The notes under the pieces were generated by a model. That model did no database searches, had not been told where the DNA came from, and saw nothing but the letters and a program-made list of their open reading frames with translations. A stretch of 64,000 nucleotides of DNA. It comes from Chlamydiales bacterium STE3. GTDB lineage: Bacteria > Chlamydiota > Chlamydiia > Chlamydiales > Parachlamydiaceae. The stretch is taken from NCBI GenBank assembly GCA_011125455.1, contig VKHO01000058.1, positions 62,001 through 126,000 of the forward strand, read 5' to 3'. The position numbers were made by a program, and so were the translations under genes. Positions 46,949 through 55,757 of this stretch are shown here, one piece after another; the first letter of the stretch is position 1; each line of letters opens with the position of its first letter.

Positions 46949-47518
46949 TTATTGGGGCGCAGGTTGATAGCCGTATAAAGGCCGTCCCGCACGAGCCGCA
47001 GTTGCTGCATCGTCAGCGCTTTCTTCTGCATCGTCAGCTGCTGCTTTTGATTTTCCAGCTGCTATTTTTGCATCTCTAGCTGCTTCTTTTGCATCGCCAG
47101 CTGCTTCTTTTGCTTTTTCCTTGTTATCACCAGAATTGATCACGGCACCAATCCCAGTAGCAGCTACGCTAGTTAATACAAGAGCTACCGCTCCAGAAGC
47201 CACAAAAGCTACTGTGTGCGCAGCAACGAAATTAAGGCTTGCAGCTGCAATGCCTGCACCTGTTGCTCCTGCAGTTGCTAGTCCAGTACCTACAGTTGTT
47301 CCAATTCCTGGGAAGAACATAGCCGCTACACCAACGACTATAGCTGCTAATGAAGCTAAGCCAAGGAGGATGACTGCACCGATCGCCAAATATTTAGCCG
47401 CTGTTTTTACATTTGACCAAACACGTCCTTTAAATGTTACTTTAGCTGAATCATCTTGAGTTTGTGTTTTCGTAGCTAGAGCTGTCGGCCCTTCTACTTT
47501 TCCATTTGTTACTACCAT
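46949..47518 (-). CDS. Inc-like membrane protein with alanine-rich helical tail
   Basis: 189 aa from ATG 47518, set by the strong GAGGAGG six bases before. After 30 polar residues come about three to four hydrophobic segments (about 35-135) rich in A, V and G, in closely spaced pairs. The last third is a repeat of the kind 'DAKEAARDAKIAAGKSKAAA' with small A/K/D/E units, a probable long helix or coiled coil, ending in a proline/tyrosine tail. No signal peptide. The layout is like inclusion membrane (Inc) proteins with a cytosol-facing helix, but there is no named match. Confidence 0.7.
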   Translation of the reverse strand: MVVTNGKVEGPTALATKTQTQDDSAKVTFKGRVWSNVKTAAKYLAIGAVILLGLASLAAIVVGVAAMFFPGIGTTVGTGLATAGATGAGIAAASLNFVAAHTVAFVASGAVALVLTSVAATGIGAVINSGDNKEKAKEAAGDAKEAARDAKIAAGKSKAAADDAEESADDAATAARAGRPLYGYQPAPQ

Positions 47519-48468
47519 TGATAACCTCCTCAAAAGGCTAGATTGTTTTTAGTCTAATTTACTGCTCATTACTTAACTTCCATCGACATTTTTAAATGCA
47601 TCTACCTAAAGACAGATACTATTAAAACGTTGCTAATACCCTCTGTCAAACGAAAGGATACTTATAATAAAGCAAATCGATTACCACTAACACTAACTAA
47701 ATTACCTTCAAAAATCAACAAAATTTCATTTCTGACCTATAAAAAAACAATCAAAGCTTTCATTTTGAACTGTATTTTCGATAGGCAAAAGGCACTTTAT
47801 AATAATTTTCGGAAGTGTCTCAAGTTATTTTTTTTTGTCTTTATTACACTTCTAGCAATATTCCAAAGAAAGTTTTTCGAGACAAGGGAAAAAATAAAGT
47901 TTTTATCTTGCACTATTGCCAAATTAAGAAACCACGAGCGAGGGAGGCCCTTGGGTAAGTTTTCCTATTGAGAATATTCCTAAAGCTAGAAAATTCAACC
48001 TGAATTCTTTTTGGGTGGCCAGAATAAGTTGAGTGATGGGCTAATAGGAGCAAAGAAACAAGGGGCTAGGAAACCTCCTCTAATACATTATCCCCTTAAA
48101 TTTCTTCGTTGAGCTCACCTAAACTTAAATTACTTCGTAGAAAAATTTTGCTGTTTGTAACCTCTTCCATCAAATTAGTCTGTCGATACAATTTCTTTTC
48201 TGTTATACTTTTTTTCCGAATAAGATGTGTCATCTAAATTATCGAAACCGCTAGCAATTTGGAAAAGCAGACTTATCTTTTTTGCAGCCAAAGACTTAAT
48301 ACGCCTTATACATGTGTCTGACCTTAGAAGTCATTGGCATCTAAAGCATATCCCTATAGCCTCAGTGACAAAATCTTATTCACAAAGAACCAAAAATGAG
48401 AATGCTTAGAGTTTTTTGAAATACGGGAGCGCCCTACAATAAGGCTCCCCATTATATACTATAACCTT
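47519..48468. other. Long AT-rich intergenic region
   Basis: 950 bases between divergent genes. Short open frames at 47630-47971 and 48227-48409 are K/N/F-rich with no ribosome binding site or family pattern and are judged chance. GGGAGC/GCTCCC (about 48424-48447) is a small hairpin just before rsmB. It might contain a decayed gene, but I see nothing recognisable. Confidence 0.4.
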
Positions 48469-49626
48469 TTGAATGTGATCTCCCCTATGAAAATACCCTT
48501 TAGAGAATACCACATTGTGGAGCTGCTAAAAGCATTTGAACGCAAATCGCTCCCCCTTGATTTATTCTTAAGCGACTATTTCCGCGAGCATAAATCTATA
48601 GGGTCTAAGGATCGACAATTTATTGCCGACACTGTCTACGGCCTAGTCAGGTGGAAAAACCTTCTTGGATACCTCACACAGTCATCTGAATGGGTAAAAT
48701 GGCTGGAATGTTATCTTAATGAGCGATTTTGCCAAGCAATTGAGGACACCTCGATTCCTCTGCACATTCGACATGGCTTTCCGCAAGAATTGTTTGACTT
48801 GCTTGTTAATAGTCACGGGGAATCAGCAACCTGTCAGATATGCATTGACAGCAACCAGGCCGCACCAACGCATATCCGTATCAATCCTTTAAAAATCTCT
48901 CGTGATGCCCTCTTAGAAAAATGGCAACATCTCTACGAAGTGGCTCCAACCGCATACTCTCCCTATGGAATAACCTTTCTGAAAAAAATTAATTTTTACG
49001 CGCTTGATGAGTTTAAAGCAGGATTGTTCGAAGTGCAGGATGAAAACAGCCAGCGGCTCGGAGAGCTAATTGACGTCAAACCCGGGGATTTAGTTTTAGA
49101 TTTTTGCAGTGGCTCTGGAGGAAAAACTTTAGCATTTGCTCACAAACTAGAAGGAAAAGGGCAAATTTATTTACATGACATTCGTCCCTTCATCTTACAA
49201 ATGGCAAAAAAAAGGCTCAAGCGGGCAGGTATTCAAAATGCGCAGACAATTCTCGCTGAAGATCCTAAGCTACAAAAAATCAAGAAAAAGATGAACAGGG
49301 TCTTAGTCGATGCTCCATGCAGTGGGACAGGAACTCTGCGTAGAAACCCCGATATGAAGTGGCGTTTTTCAGAAACTATACTTAAAAATCTAATCGGTGA
49401 ACAACGCAATATTTTTGAAAAAGCTTTAAGCTATCTTGCCCCTGATGGCAAAATCATTTATGCTACATGCAGCATTTTAGACGAAGAAAATGAAAAACAA
49501 GTAGAACATTTTATAAAAACCTACCAGTTGGAATTAGTCCAACCTTATTTTAAAACCCTCCCAAAACCTAACGAGGGAGATGGTTTTTTTGGTGCAGTTT
49601 TAAAAAAAACAAAATTAAATAAATAA
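48469..49626 (+). CDS. RsmB/Fmu-type rRNA (cytosine-5) methyltransferase
   Basis: 385 aa from 48469, or 379 from ATG 48487; no strong ribosome binding site marks either. N-terminal helical NusB-like part, then a Rossmann methyltransferase with 'VLDFCSGSGGKTLAFA', the motif IV cysteine in 'DAPCSGTGTLRRNPD' and motif VI 'IYATCSI'. It methylates 16S rRNA, probably. Equivalent to Chlamydia fmu (CT553). It is two bases before the SurA-like gene. Confidence 0.88.
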   Translation: MNVISPMKIPFREYHIVELLKAFERKSLPLDLFLSDYFREHKSIGSKDRQFIADTVYGLVRWKNLLGYLTQSSEWVKWLECYLNERFCQAIEDTSIPLHIRHGFPQELFDLLVNSHGESATCQICIDSNQAAPTHIRINPLKISRDALLEKWQHLYEVAPTAYSPYGITFLKKINFYALDEFKAGLFEVQDENSQRLGELIDVKPGDLVLDFCSGSGGKTLAFAHKLEGKGQIYLHDIRPFILQMAKKRLKRAGIQNAQTILAEDPKLQKIKKKMNRVLVDAPCSGTGTLRRNPDMKWRFSETILKNLIGEQRNIFEKALSYLAPDGKIIYATCSILDEENEKQVEHFIKTYQLELVQPYFKTLPKPNEGDGFFGAVLKKTKLNK

Positions 49627-49628
49627 TC

Positions 49629-50690
49629 ATGAAGAAATTTCACCCTCTTTTAATTCTCTCTTTATTATTAATAAGCTTCTCCGTCTCAGCTGATTTATTT
49701 TTTGGCAGGGAAGAAGAACCTGAGATTGTCGTCAATAACCGCATCTTGTTGCGCATTCATGATAAAGCCATTTCCGTCATAGACGTTATGAAAAGAATGG
49801 ATGTACACTTCCTCAAAGAATACCCAGAACTCACCTCTGTTGCTGCAGCCCGTTATCAATTTTATCAAAGCAGCTGGAAACCTGTTCTTGAAGAGCTCAT
49901 CAACAAAGAGCTCGTGCTTGCAGATGCCGAAGAAAATAAAGTTAGCGTCTCTAGTGGAGATATCCGGCAAGAAATGGAGCAGTACTTTGGCCCAAATATT
50001 ATCGAGAATTTAGATAAAATTGGCCTCTCTTTCGACGAAGCTTACAAAATGCTTGAAGGAGAACTTATTGTGAGACGGATGATAGCGATCAGGGTTCATA
50101 ATAAAGTTCAGGGCAATCTAACACCTCAGGCTATTAAAAAAGCCTATGATGAATTTGCCAAAAATAACATTCGCAAAGAAACTTTTCGCTACCGAGTTAT
50201 TTCCATTAAACATCCTGACCCTACTGTTGGCAAAGCAACAGCCCAATCAGCCTATGAACTCTTAACAAGTATAAACACCCCAAAGCTTGAGGAGCTCATC
50301 GAAAAAATGCGCGTTGCAAATCAAGATGATAAAGTCACCATTACCCTATCTAATGAATACACCCACACTGAAAGCGATCTCGCCGATGCCATCAAATCTC
50401 AACTTCTTACTTTGCATCCCAAAACATGCAGCCAACCGTTCGCTCATAAGAGTCGAACAGACCATTCTATAATGTATAGAATTGTCTATTTAGAAGATAA
50501 AACACCAGGTGGGCCCATTCCTTTTAATGAAGTGGAAATGAAAATTCGAGACCAACTCCTCGAACAAGGTATGGCCGAAGGTTCAGATGCCTATCTGAAA
50601 AAACTAAAAAAGCACTTTGATGTTCCAGAGACGATTGTGAACGATTGTACCGCCTCAGGCTTTCAGCCTTTTTCTCTTAAAAAGAGCTAA
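49629..50690 (+). CDS. SurA-like periplasmic chaperone/PPIase
   Basis: 353 aa with signal peptide (residues 1-21). A SurA_N-type helical region (about 35-160; 'LEELINKELVLADAEEN', 'SGDIRQEMEQYFG') leads to a weak parvulin-like part at about 165-315 ('RYRVISIKHPDP', 'GGPIPFNEVEMKIRDQLLEQ'). It should help outer membrane proteins fold in the periplasm. Chlamydia has a hypothetical (CT355) next to ksgA, which this matches in position. PPIase residues are not clear, so it may be a chaperone only. Confidence 0.75.
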   Translation: MKKFHPLLILSLLLISFSVSADLFFGREEEPEIVVNNRILLRIHDKAISVIDVMKRMDVHFLKEYPELTSVAAARYQFYQSSWKPVLEELINKELVLADAEENKVSVSSGDIRQEMEQYFGPNIIENLDKIGLSFDEAYKMLEGELIVRRMIAIRVHNKVQGNLTPQAIKKAYDEFAKNNIRKETFRYRVISIKHPDPTVGKATAQSAYELLTSINTPKLEELIEKMRVANQDDKVTITLSNEYTHTESDLADAIKSQLLTLHPKTCSQPFAHKSRTDHSIMYRIVYLEDKTPGGPIPFNEVEMKIRDQLLEQGMAEGSDAYLKKLKKHFDVPETIVNDCTASGFQPFSLKKS

Positions 50691-50694
50691 CTAC

Positions 50695-50724
50695 AACTGG
50701 CAAAGAAAGCATTTTTTGCCAGTT
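50695..50724 (+). terminator. Hairpin after the SurA-like gene
   Basis: AACTGGCAAA (50695-50704) pairs with TTTGCCAGTT (50715-50724), 10-bp stem, 10-base loop, no T-run after it. It lies between the SurA-like gene and ksgA and may attenuate or stabilise RNA. Confidence 0.5.
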
Positions 50725-50747
50725 AGACCTTATAAACAGTGGATGCG

Positions 50748-51587
50748 ATGCCTATTTACCAACCTAAAGAGCTTCACGCATTTCTTAATGCCATTGATGC
50801 CTTCCCTAAAAAACGACTATCTCAAAATTTTCTGGTCGATGGTAACATTGTGCGTAAAATTCTTGTCGAGGCTCAAGTTTCAAAGGATGACACTGTGTTA
50901 GAAATTGGCCCCGGTCCGGGCGCATTGACTGAAGCGCTAATTGAAACTGGGGCAAGGGTTATTGCTGTTGAGAAAGATTCGCTATTTGCAAGGCACCTTG
51001 CAAGATTTCAACCCTCATCAGATGAGCAACTTCATGTGATTTGTAACGACATTCTGCAGGTAGATCTGCCTTCCCTTGACCGAAAAATCAAAATTATCGG
51101 CAACCTTCCCTACCACATCACAACTCCGATTCTTTCTAAATTTCTCTCAAAAGATGGATCAAGGATAGAATCTTTAACTTTCATGGTTCAAGACGAAGTC
51201 GCAAAAAGGGTCGTGGCGCGGCCTAAAACTGAAGATTATAGCTCCCTTACAGTTTTTCTTAATTTTTATGCTGAAGTAAAGTATGCCTTTAAGGTCAGTA
51301 AAAGCTGTTTTTACCCTATTCCTGGAGTAGACTCTGCCATCATCTCTTTAAAGCCGAAGCCAATACCAAGCCATATTGCGGTGGACGCTTTTTTTGAAAT
51401 GACGCGAAGAGCCTTTCAAATGCGCAGAAAAACCCTTAAGAAATCTTTAAGAGAACTCTATTCTGAAGAGGTACTTTTGACAGCGTTAGAGGCTACGGGT
51501 CTCACACTATTTACCCGGCCGGAAGAACTCAGTGTGGAACAGTTTTTGCTATTTTTCCATCACTTGCAGAAAAACTATTGTCTTTGA
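50748..51587 (+). CDS. ksgA: 16S rRNA dimethyladenosine transferase
   Basis: 279 aa from ATG 50748 (GTG at 50739 also in frame; neither has a clear ribosome binding site). SAM site 'EIGPGPGALTEAL' and catalytic 'NLPYHITTPI' are KsgA marks. It dimethylates two adenines in helix 45 of 16S rRNA. Same strand as rsmB and the SurA-like gene, forming an rRNA-modification group. Confidence 0.95.
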   Translation: MPIYQPKELHAFLNAIDAFPKKRLSQNFLVDGNIVRKILVEAQVSKDDTVLEIGPGPGALTEALIETGARVIAVEKDSLFARHLARFQPSSDEQLHVICNDILQVDLPSLDRKIKIIGNLPYHITTPILSKFLSKDGSRIESLTFMVQDEVAKRVVARPKTEDYSSLTVFLNFYAEVKYAFKVSKSCFYPIPGVDSAIISLKPKPIPSHIAVDAFFEMTRRAFQMRRKTLKKSLRELYSEEVLLTALEATGLTLFTRPEELSVEQFLLFFHHLQKNYCL

Positions 51588-51703
51588 CTTCTTAAATGGC
51601 AGTTAAATTCAAGAAAGCTCGATAAAAGGCCTGGTAAAACTTAGTAAGAAAAGTTTCCCCAGCCTCGTTGTCTAATTGCAATTTAGGTGAAGCAAAGCGG
51701 ACT

Positions 51704-53017
51704 TTAAGGTCTTCTTGAAACTCCAACAAATTTTTTTATGATGAGGAACGTCATTAAGATGGCGCATCCTATCCCCAGTAACTGCAAAAAAGCAAACCCT
51801 TGTTTTTCTGAAAAATATTTTTTTATTGAAAACATGAAGCCCGCTGTAACCGTCTCCTCCGCATACAATGGAAGCACCTTATAAGGATTTTTATCACCGT
51901 TAGAGAGAACAAGCTCACCCACTTTTTCCCCTTTTACGACTGGTAGCGAGCGTTTTTCCCATTTAAGATAAGCTTTTATCTTAGGCTCTTCAGCGGGGTA
52001 ATAGGTTAGGGAAGCACTTTCCTTAGTATAGGTTTTTATTGGCTTGTCCGCTCCATCAAGCTGCAAAGAGTATTTCTGCTTGCCCGCTTTAACAAGCATT
52101 CTCTCCATCTTTGGCTGATTAAAAGCTGTATCGAAGAGTCTAATCGCATCTTTAAAGATGTCATCCCTTTCTTTAACGTTAAGCAATACAGCAATTAAAG
52201 TGCGCTCTCCATCTTGCGCTGCAGCGACAAAGGTGTTATTTGCTTGTGATGTCTTTCCTGTCTTAACTCCAATTGCCTTGGAATAGTAGAAATCACCACT
52301 TCTCAGCAGACGATTAGTCTGCATCATCACTGTTGGCCCTTGCTTATTCGTTTTAGGCCTAGTGTACCTTACCGTGTGAACAATTTCCCTAATGATAGGA
52401 TTTTTCAAGGCCTCTACTGTAACAAGAGCCATATCATAGGCGGTTGTTTGGTGTTGGGGGTGATGTAAGCCATGAGGATTACAAAATTTGGTGTCTTTAC
52501 AACCCAGTTGTTGGATATACTGATTTAACCCTTCAACAAATTTTGGGATAGAACCTGCAGCAAACTGGGCAATTACGTTTGAAGCATCATTAGCCGTGGC
52601 AATGAGCATGCCGTGTAAAAGATCTTTAAAAGAGAGCTCCTCACCTCTTTTGATACCAATGTGAGAGCTACCAATTTCTATCCAGTAGGCTGGGTGCGTA
52701 AAGTTTGCCTTCCTTTTAGCCTCCTCAGTAATCGAAGCAATGCTTTCTTGCTCGGCACTAATCAGATTATTGAGATGGTCGGGCTTGAGATGCAAAGCGT
52801 AGGCTGCAGTAGCAATTTTTGTAATACTTGCAGGATAGTGTTTAGTAAAAGCATTTTTTTCAAAAAGGATAGCTTGAGTGTCTGCGTTAATTAGAATCGC
52901 AGCTTGAGCTTTTACTGGAACCACTAGCGATTCAGAAAATAAGGAGGCTTTGCAAAGAATGACTAGGAAGAAAAAAAATAAACCTTGCTTTCCAACCGCA
53001 CTTGCCTTTCTCTTCAT
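51704..53017 (-). CDS. dacF: D-alanyl-D-alanine carboxypeptidase (PBP5/6 type)
   Basis: 437 aa; signal peptide, S-x-x-K in 'PASITKIA', the second motif as 'TAND' (threonine where SxN is usual), 'NPHGLHHP', and KTG in 'GVKTGKT'. A C-terminal membrane helix (about 405-430) replaces the usual amphipathic anchor. It trims pentapeptides of peptidoglycan, in keeping with the thin or septal peptidoglycan of chlamydiae. First of the conserved block dacF-CT550-rsbW. Confidence 0.92.
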   Translation of the reverse strand: MKRKASAVGKQGLFFFFLVILCKASLFSESLVVPVKAQAAILINADTQAILFEKNAFTKHYPASITKIATAAYALHLKPDHLNNLISAEQESIASITEEAKRKANFTHPAYWIEIGSSHIGIKRGEELSFKDLLHGMLIATANDASNVIAQFAAGSIPKFVEGLNQYIQQLGCKDTKFCNPHGLHHPQHQTTAYDMALVTVEALKNPIIREIVHTVRYTRPKTNKQGPTVMMQTNRLLRSGDFYYSKAIGVKTGKTSQANNTFVAAAQDGERTLIAVLLNVKERDDIFKDAIRLFDTAFNQPKMERMLVKAGKQKYSLQLDGADKPIKTYTKESASLTYYPAEEPKIKAYLKWEKRSLPVVKGEKVGELVLSNGDKNPYKVLPLYAEETVTAGFMFSIKKYFSEKQGFAFLQLLGIGCAILMTFLIIKKFVGVSRRP

Positions 53018-53179
53018 CCGATCTTCTCGCTCCTTTTTTGCGTACTTTAACTAAAAAATTTTGAACTTTCAAATAATTTAATAGAAAAATTAACCTATTC
53101 AGAATTAACTACTTAAAAGTTGGCCCGAAACTTGCATCTTTTATTAACCGTAATAAATCGATGAGTAAAGCGGGTCAAT

Positions 53180-53602
53180 ATGTATAATGCTTCAGATTTA
53201 GAACAGCATTTCAATAAATTCACTAAAAACCTCACTCAATGGCTGCCTGAAGGGATATTGGAGATAGACATTATAACTCTTCATCAACTCGGTCTTTTAA
53301 GCTACTATAAAGGGCATGATTCTACCTTAACTCGTTATTTTCATGTAGTTGAATCCCCAGATAAAATCACTTTGATCAATGGACAATTTATCGTCTGGAT
53401 TATTCCTAAAAATCACGGCACCACATCACGAACTTGCGTCCTCATCGCCCTAAATGATCGAGGGATCCCAAAAATGGAGCTTGCTTTTGAGGCAAAGGAC
53501 GTTTATAACACATCCTCACTTGTCTTAAGACTGCTAGAAAAAATTTTATTTGAAATTCAAGAAAACGAAGAGTCTTTAAAAGCCTACAGGGAAATTTCTT
53601 AA
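53180..53602 (+). CDS. Conserved chlamydial protein, CT550-like by position
   Basis: 140 aa, soluble, no signal peptide; mixed alpha/beta look ('LNQGILEID'-like start, 'TLINGQFIVWIIPKNHGTTS'). Not recognised. It lies between dacF and rsbW, the place of CT550 in C. trachomatis. Its stop codon shares TTAA with the convergent rsbW stop. Confidence 0.65.
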   Translation: MYNASDLEQHFNKFTKNLTQWLPEGILEIDIITLHQLGLLSYYKGHDSTLTRYFHVVESPDKITLINGQFIVWIIPKNHGTTSRTCVLIALNDRGIPKMELAFEAKDVYNTSSLVLRLLEKILFEIQENEESLKAYREIS

Positions 53603-54003
53603 TGAAATTTCTTTAATGTAAGGATGTTGAGGTTTCTCTCTCTAGCATAATGGACTTCATCCATAAGATTGAGGACAAAAAAAATTCCATAGCCACCAAC
53701 CGTTCTTTCATCCAAAGGAGCTTTACAATCACAATTTTTGCTCACTTTAAGGGGATTATAGGGAATCCCTTCATCCTGGATTTTTATCTCTATACCTAAA
53801 TTTTGGTTAAAAGAACATGAGATGAGAATATTCCCCTTTCCTGCAGGATATCCATAATTAATGATATTGACTAAAACTTCCTCTGTGGCCAACTCAATTT
53901 TATTTAAATAGCAGGAATTAAAACCTGCTATCTGTGCTTGAGCGCGAATAAATTCCAACATTTCATAGAGACTGTCGAGCTCAGCGGGAAATGATTTCAT
54001 CAT
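53599..54003 (-). CDS. rsbW: RsbW-type anti-sigma factor / serine kinase
   Basis: 134 aa GHKL ATPase. N box 'ELATEEVLVNIINYGYP', G1 'IQDEGIPYNP', G2 'GGYGIFFV'. In Chlamydia this protein takes part in a partner switch with RsbV1/V2 and RsbU that couples metabolism to sigma factor use. None of the partners is in this window. Confidence 0.88.
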   Translation of the reverse strand: MMKSFPAELDSLYEMLEFIRAQAQIAGFNSCYLNKIELATEEVLVNIINYGYPAGKGNILISCSFNQNLGIEIKIQDEGIPYNPLKVSKNCDCKAPLDERTVGGYGIFFVLNLMDEVHYARERNLNILTLKKFH

Positions 54004-54109
54004 AAATTGCCACTAGAGAAAAATCCATTCAACCTATCTCTCAGTAAGTTAATAATATAGAAGTGCCTTTTTTAAATATTAATTGCTTTGATAGCGAATT
54101 ATTTTCTTT

Positions 54110-54685
54110 TTACCAAGCATTATTAAGAAAATCAGCAATTTTTTCTGCAAGAGCTCTATGCAAGGGTTTTCGAACAGCATCTTCGGCAGAATCTATATCG
54201 CTTAATTGCCCTAGAGAAAAAAGATTTACACCATTATGGCTAGAATAGTAATCATGATCAAAATCCACACTCGCCTTAATATTGACAGGACCCATTAATT
54301 TGCAGCCATTGAAATCAAAAAGTTCTAAGCAAGCGATAAGGGTGGCTCTTGTTTCAATAGGAATAATGGATTTTTTAATTTTACCGCTGCGCTTCCTGTC
54401 GTAACGGAATCCTATATGTTTCTCATAGCCATCGATTATCGCAATTTTTAAGATAATTTCTCCGTTTCCATTAGTGTAGGCCACGTCTAGACAGCTACTT
54501 ACAGCATTAATCACAGCCTCTGTGAGGCTTCCATCAAGATCGCCTTCAATATAGGGGATAGAGAGGGTTTTACCTCTTAGAATGGAATTGCCTAAACCTA
54601 GCCTATATCCGCATCCGGGTAACAGAGACACAAGACAAAGGAAAACAATTATTTTTCCTATAAAGCGCCATTTTAAAAAAGTCAT
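54110..54685 (-). CDS. LptE-like outer membrane lipoprotein
   Basis: 191 aa from ATG 54685 (GTG 54697 possible). Signal peptide with lipobox 'LLPGC', followed by 'GYRL', the typical LptE opening (CGYxL). The rest is alpha/beta with 'LTEAVINAVSSCLD' as in LptE's 'l...l...'. LptE plugs the LptD barrel for lipopolysaccharide insertion. Position matches CT548. Family assignment is by pattern; a generic lipoprotein cannot be ruled out. Confidence 0.75.
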   Translation of the reverse strand: MTFLKWRFIGKIIVFLCLVSLLPGCGYRLGLGNSILRGKTLSIPYIEGDLDGSLTEAVINAVSSCLDVAYTNGNGEIILKIAIIDGYEKHIGFRYDRKRSGKIKKSIIPIETRATLIACLELFDFNGCKLMGPVNIKASVDFDHDYYSSHNGVNLFSLGQLSDIDSAEDAVRKPLHRALAEKIADFLNNAW

Positions 54686-54698
54686 AGTGTATCCCACT

Positions 54699-55676
54699 TC
54701 AGGAGATGCACGGTTTGCAAAACTTTCGGTTTGAGGATGACTCTAGTTTTTCTATTCTTGCACGACAAAACTCTGCGATTTTTGTTTCAGGGAATTGGCT
54801 GATCGCACTGCGGTAATAGATGATAGACGCCTTTGGTTTACTTGTACGTTCATAGTACTGGCCAGTCTCATAAAGACCTTTTGCATAAACCTCTTTAATC
54901 GCCTGCAAATCCCTTTCAGCTTGCTGCACTCTTTCATCTCGCGGAAAATCTTTGCTAAATCTTTTAAGATTGATTTGAGCTAGAGCGATAAGGTCTGGAT
55001 TCTGAAACTCGCGCTGACATTGTTCTAGGTAAACACGGTTGATACCAAGGTAAGCTTCAGGAGTAAGTTCATGTTTTGGGAAACGTCTTATAAGCGTTTG
55101 ATAAGCTTCCACAGACTCTCTCCATTCCTGATCTTGAAGAAGCATGGTAGCTTTTGCAAAAAGGCTTAAGGCTGCATACTCATGACTAGGTAGAGAATAA
55201 ATCACCTCATCATAAATCTCTAATGCCAGATCATTTCCGCTTGCCCATTTAGGGAGTTGTTTAGCGCCAAAAACGCGTCTTTTCGCTCCATGTCTAAATT
55301 TTTCGGCAATGGCATATTTAAACCCTAAAGTTTCTTCAAAGTACTTAGGTTGATTAGTATTTTTCAAATAGTTAGAAAAAGCTTCATTTGCAAAATCATA
55401 CTCACCAAGATGGTAATAAGACATACCTAAGTAATAAAAGCTTTCAGCGAATCTAGTAAATCCTGGAAAATGACAAACGACTTCCTGAAATTGTCGCGCT
55501 GCAGCTGCATAATCTGAGCGCTCTAAACAATCCATCCCCTGATTAAAATGGGATTCAACAGAAAGGGCTGAGGCCTCTTTTTCCTTTTTCAAAGTCTTGT
55601 GGGAAAAATCTGAAGCCCCCTCAAGAAGACCTGCATTTAATGCAATCAACAACACAAACGTGATTATTTTTTTCAT
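54699..55676 (-). CDS. BamD/ComL-like tetratricopeptide periplasmic protein
   Basis: 325 aa; signal peptide (1-20) without a lipobox cysteine, then five or more TPR units such as 'AARQFQEVVCHFPGF', 'SFYYLGMSYYHLGEYDFANE' and 'AYQTLIRRFPKHELTPEAYL'. This is the layout of BamD, an outer-membrane assembly factor, except that the lipid anchor is missing. Position matches CT547. It overlaps closely with the LptE-like gene, so both may be co-expressed for envelope assembly. GAGGAAACT precedes the ATG. Confidence 0.78.
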   Translation of the reverse strand: MKKIITFVLLIALNAGLLEGASDFSHKTLKKEKEASALSVESHFNQGMDCLERSDYAAAARQFQEVVCHFPGFTRFAESFYYLGMSYYHLGEYDFANEAFSNYLKNTNQPKYFEETLGFKYAIAEKFRHGAKRRVFGAKQLPKWASGNDLALEIYDEVIYSLPSHEYAALSLFAKATMLLQDQEWRESVEAYQTLIRRFPKHELTPEAYLGINRVYLEQCQREFQNPDLIALAQINLKRFSKDFPRDERVQQAERDLQAIKEVYAKGLYETGQYYERTSKPKASIIYYRSAISQFPETKIAEFCRARIEKLESSSNRKFCKPCIS

Positions 55677-55757
55677 AGTTTCCTCAAAAAGACTTTTATT
55701 TTAAAAATAATATCAGTAGAAGTCAATTCGTAATCATAATTTTTAAATAAAAGAGTC

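Noticed and set aside
47630-47971. 113-codon plus-strand open frame in the long intergenic region
   Set aside because: Rich in K, F, I and N as expected of AT-rich noncoding DNA, no ribosome binding site, no family pattern.
48227-48409. 60-codon open frame before rsmB
   Set aside because: No ribosome binding site and no recognisable domain; likely chance.
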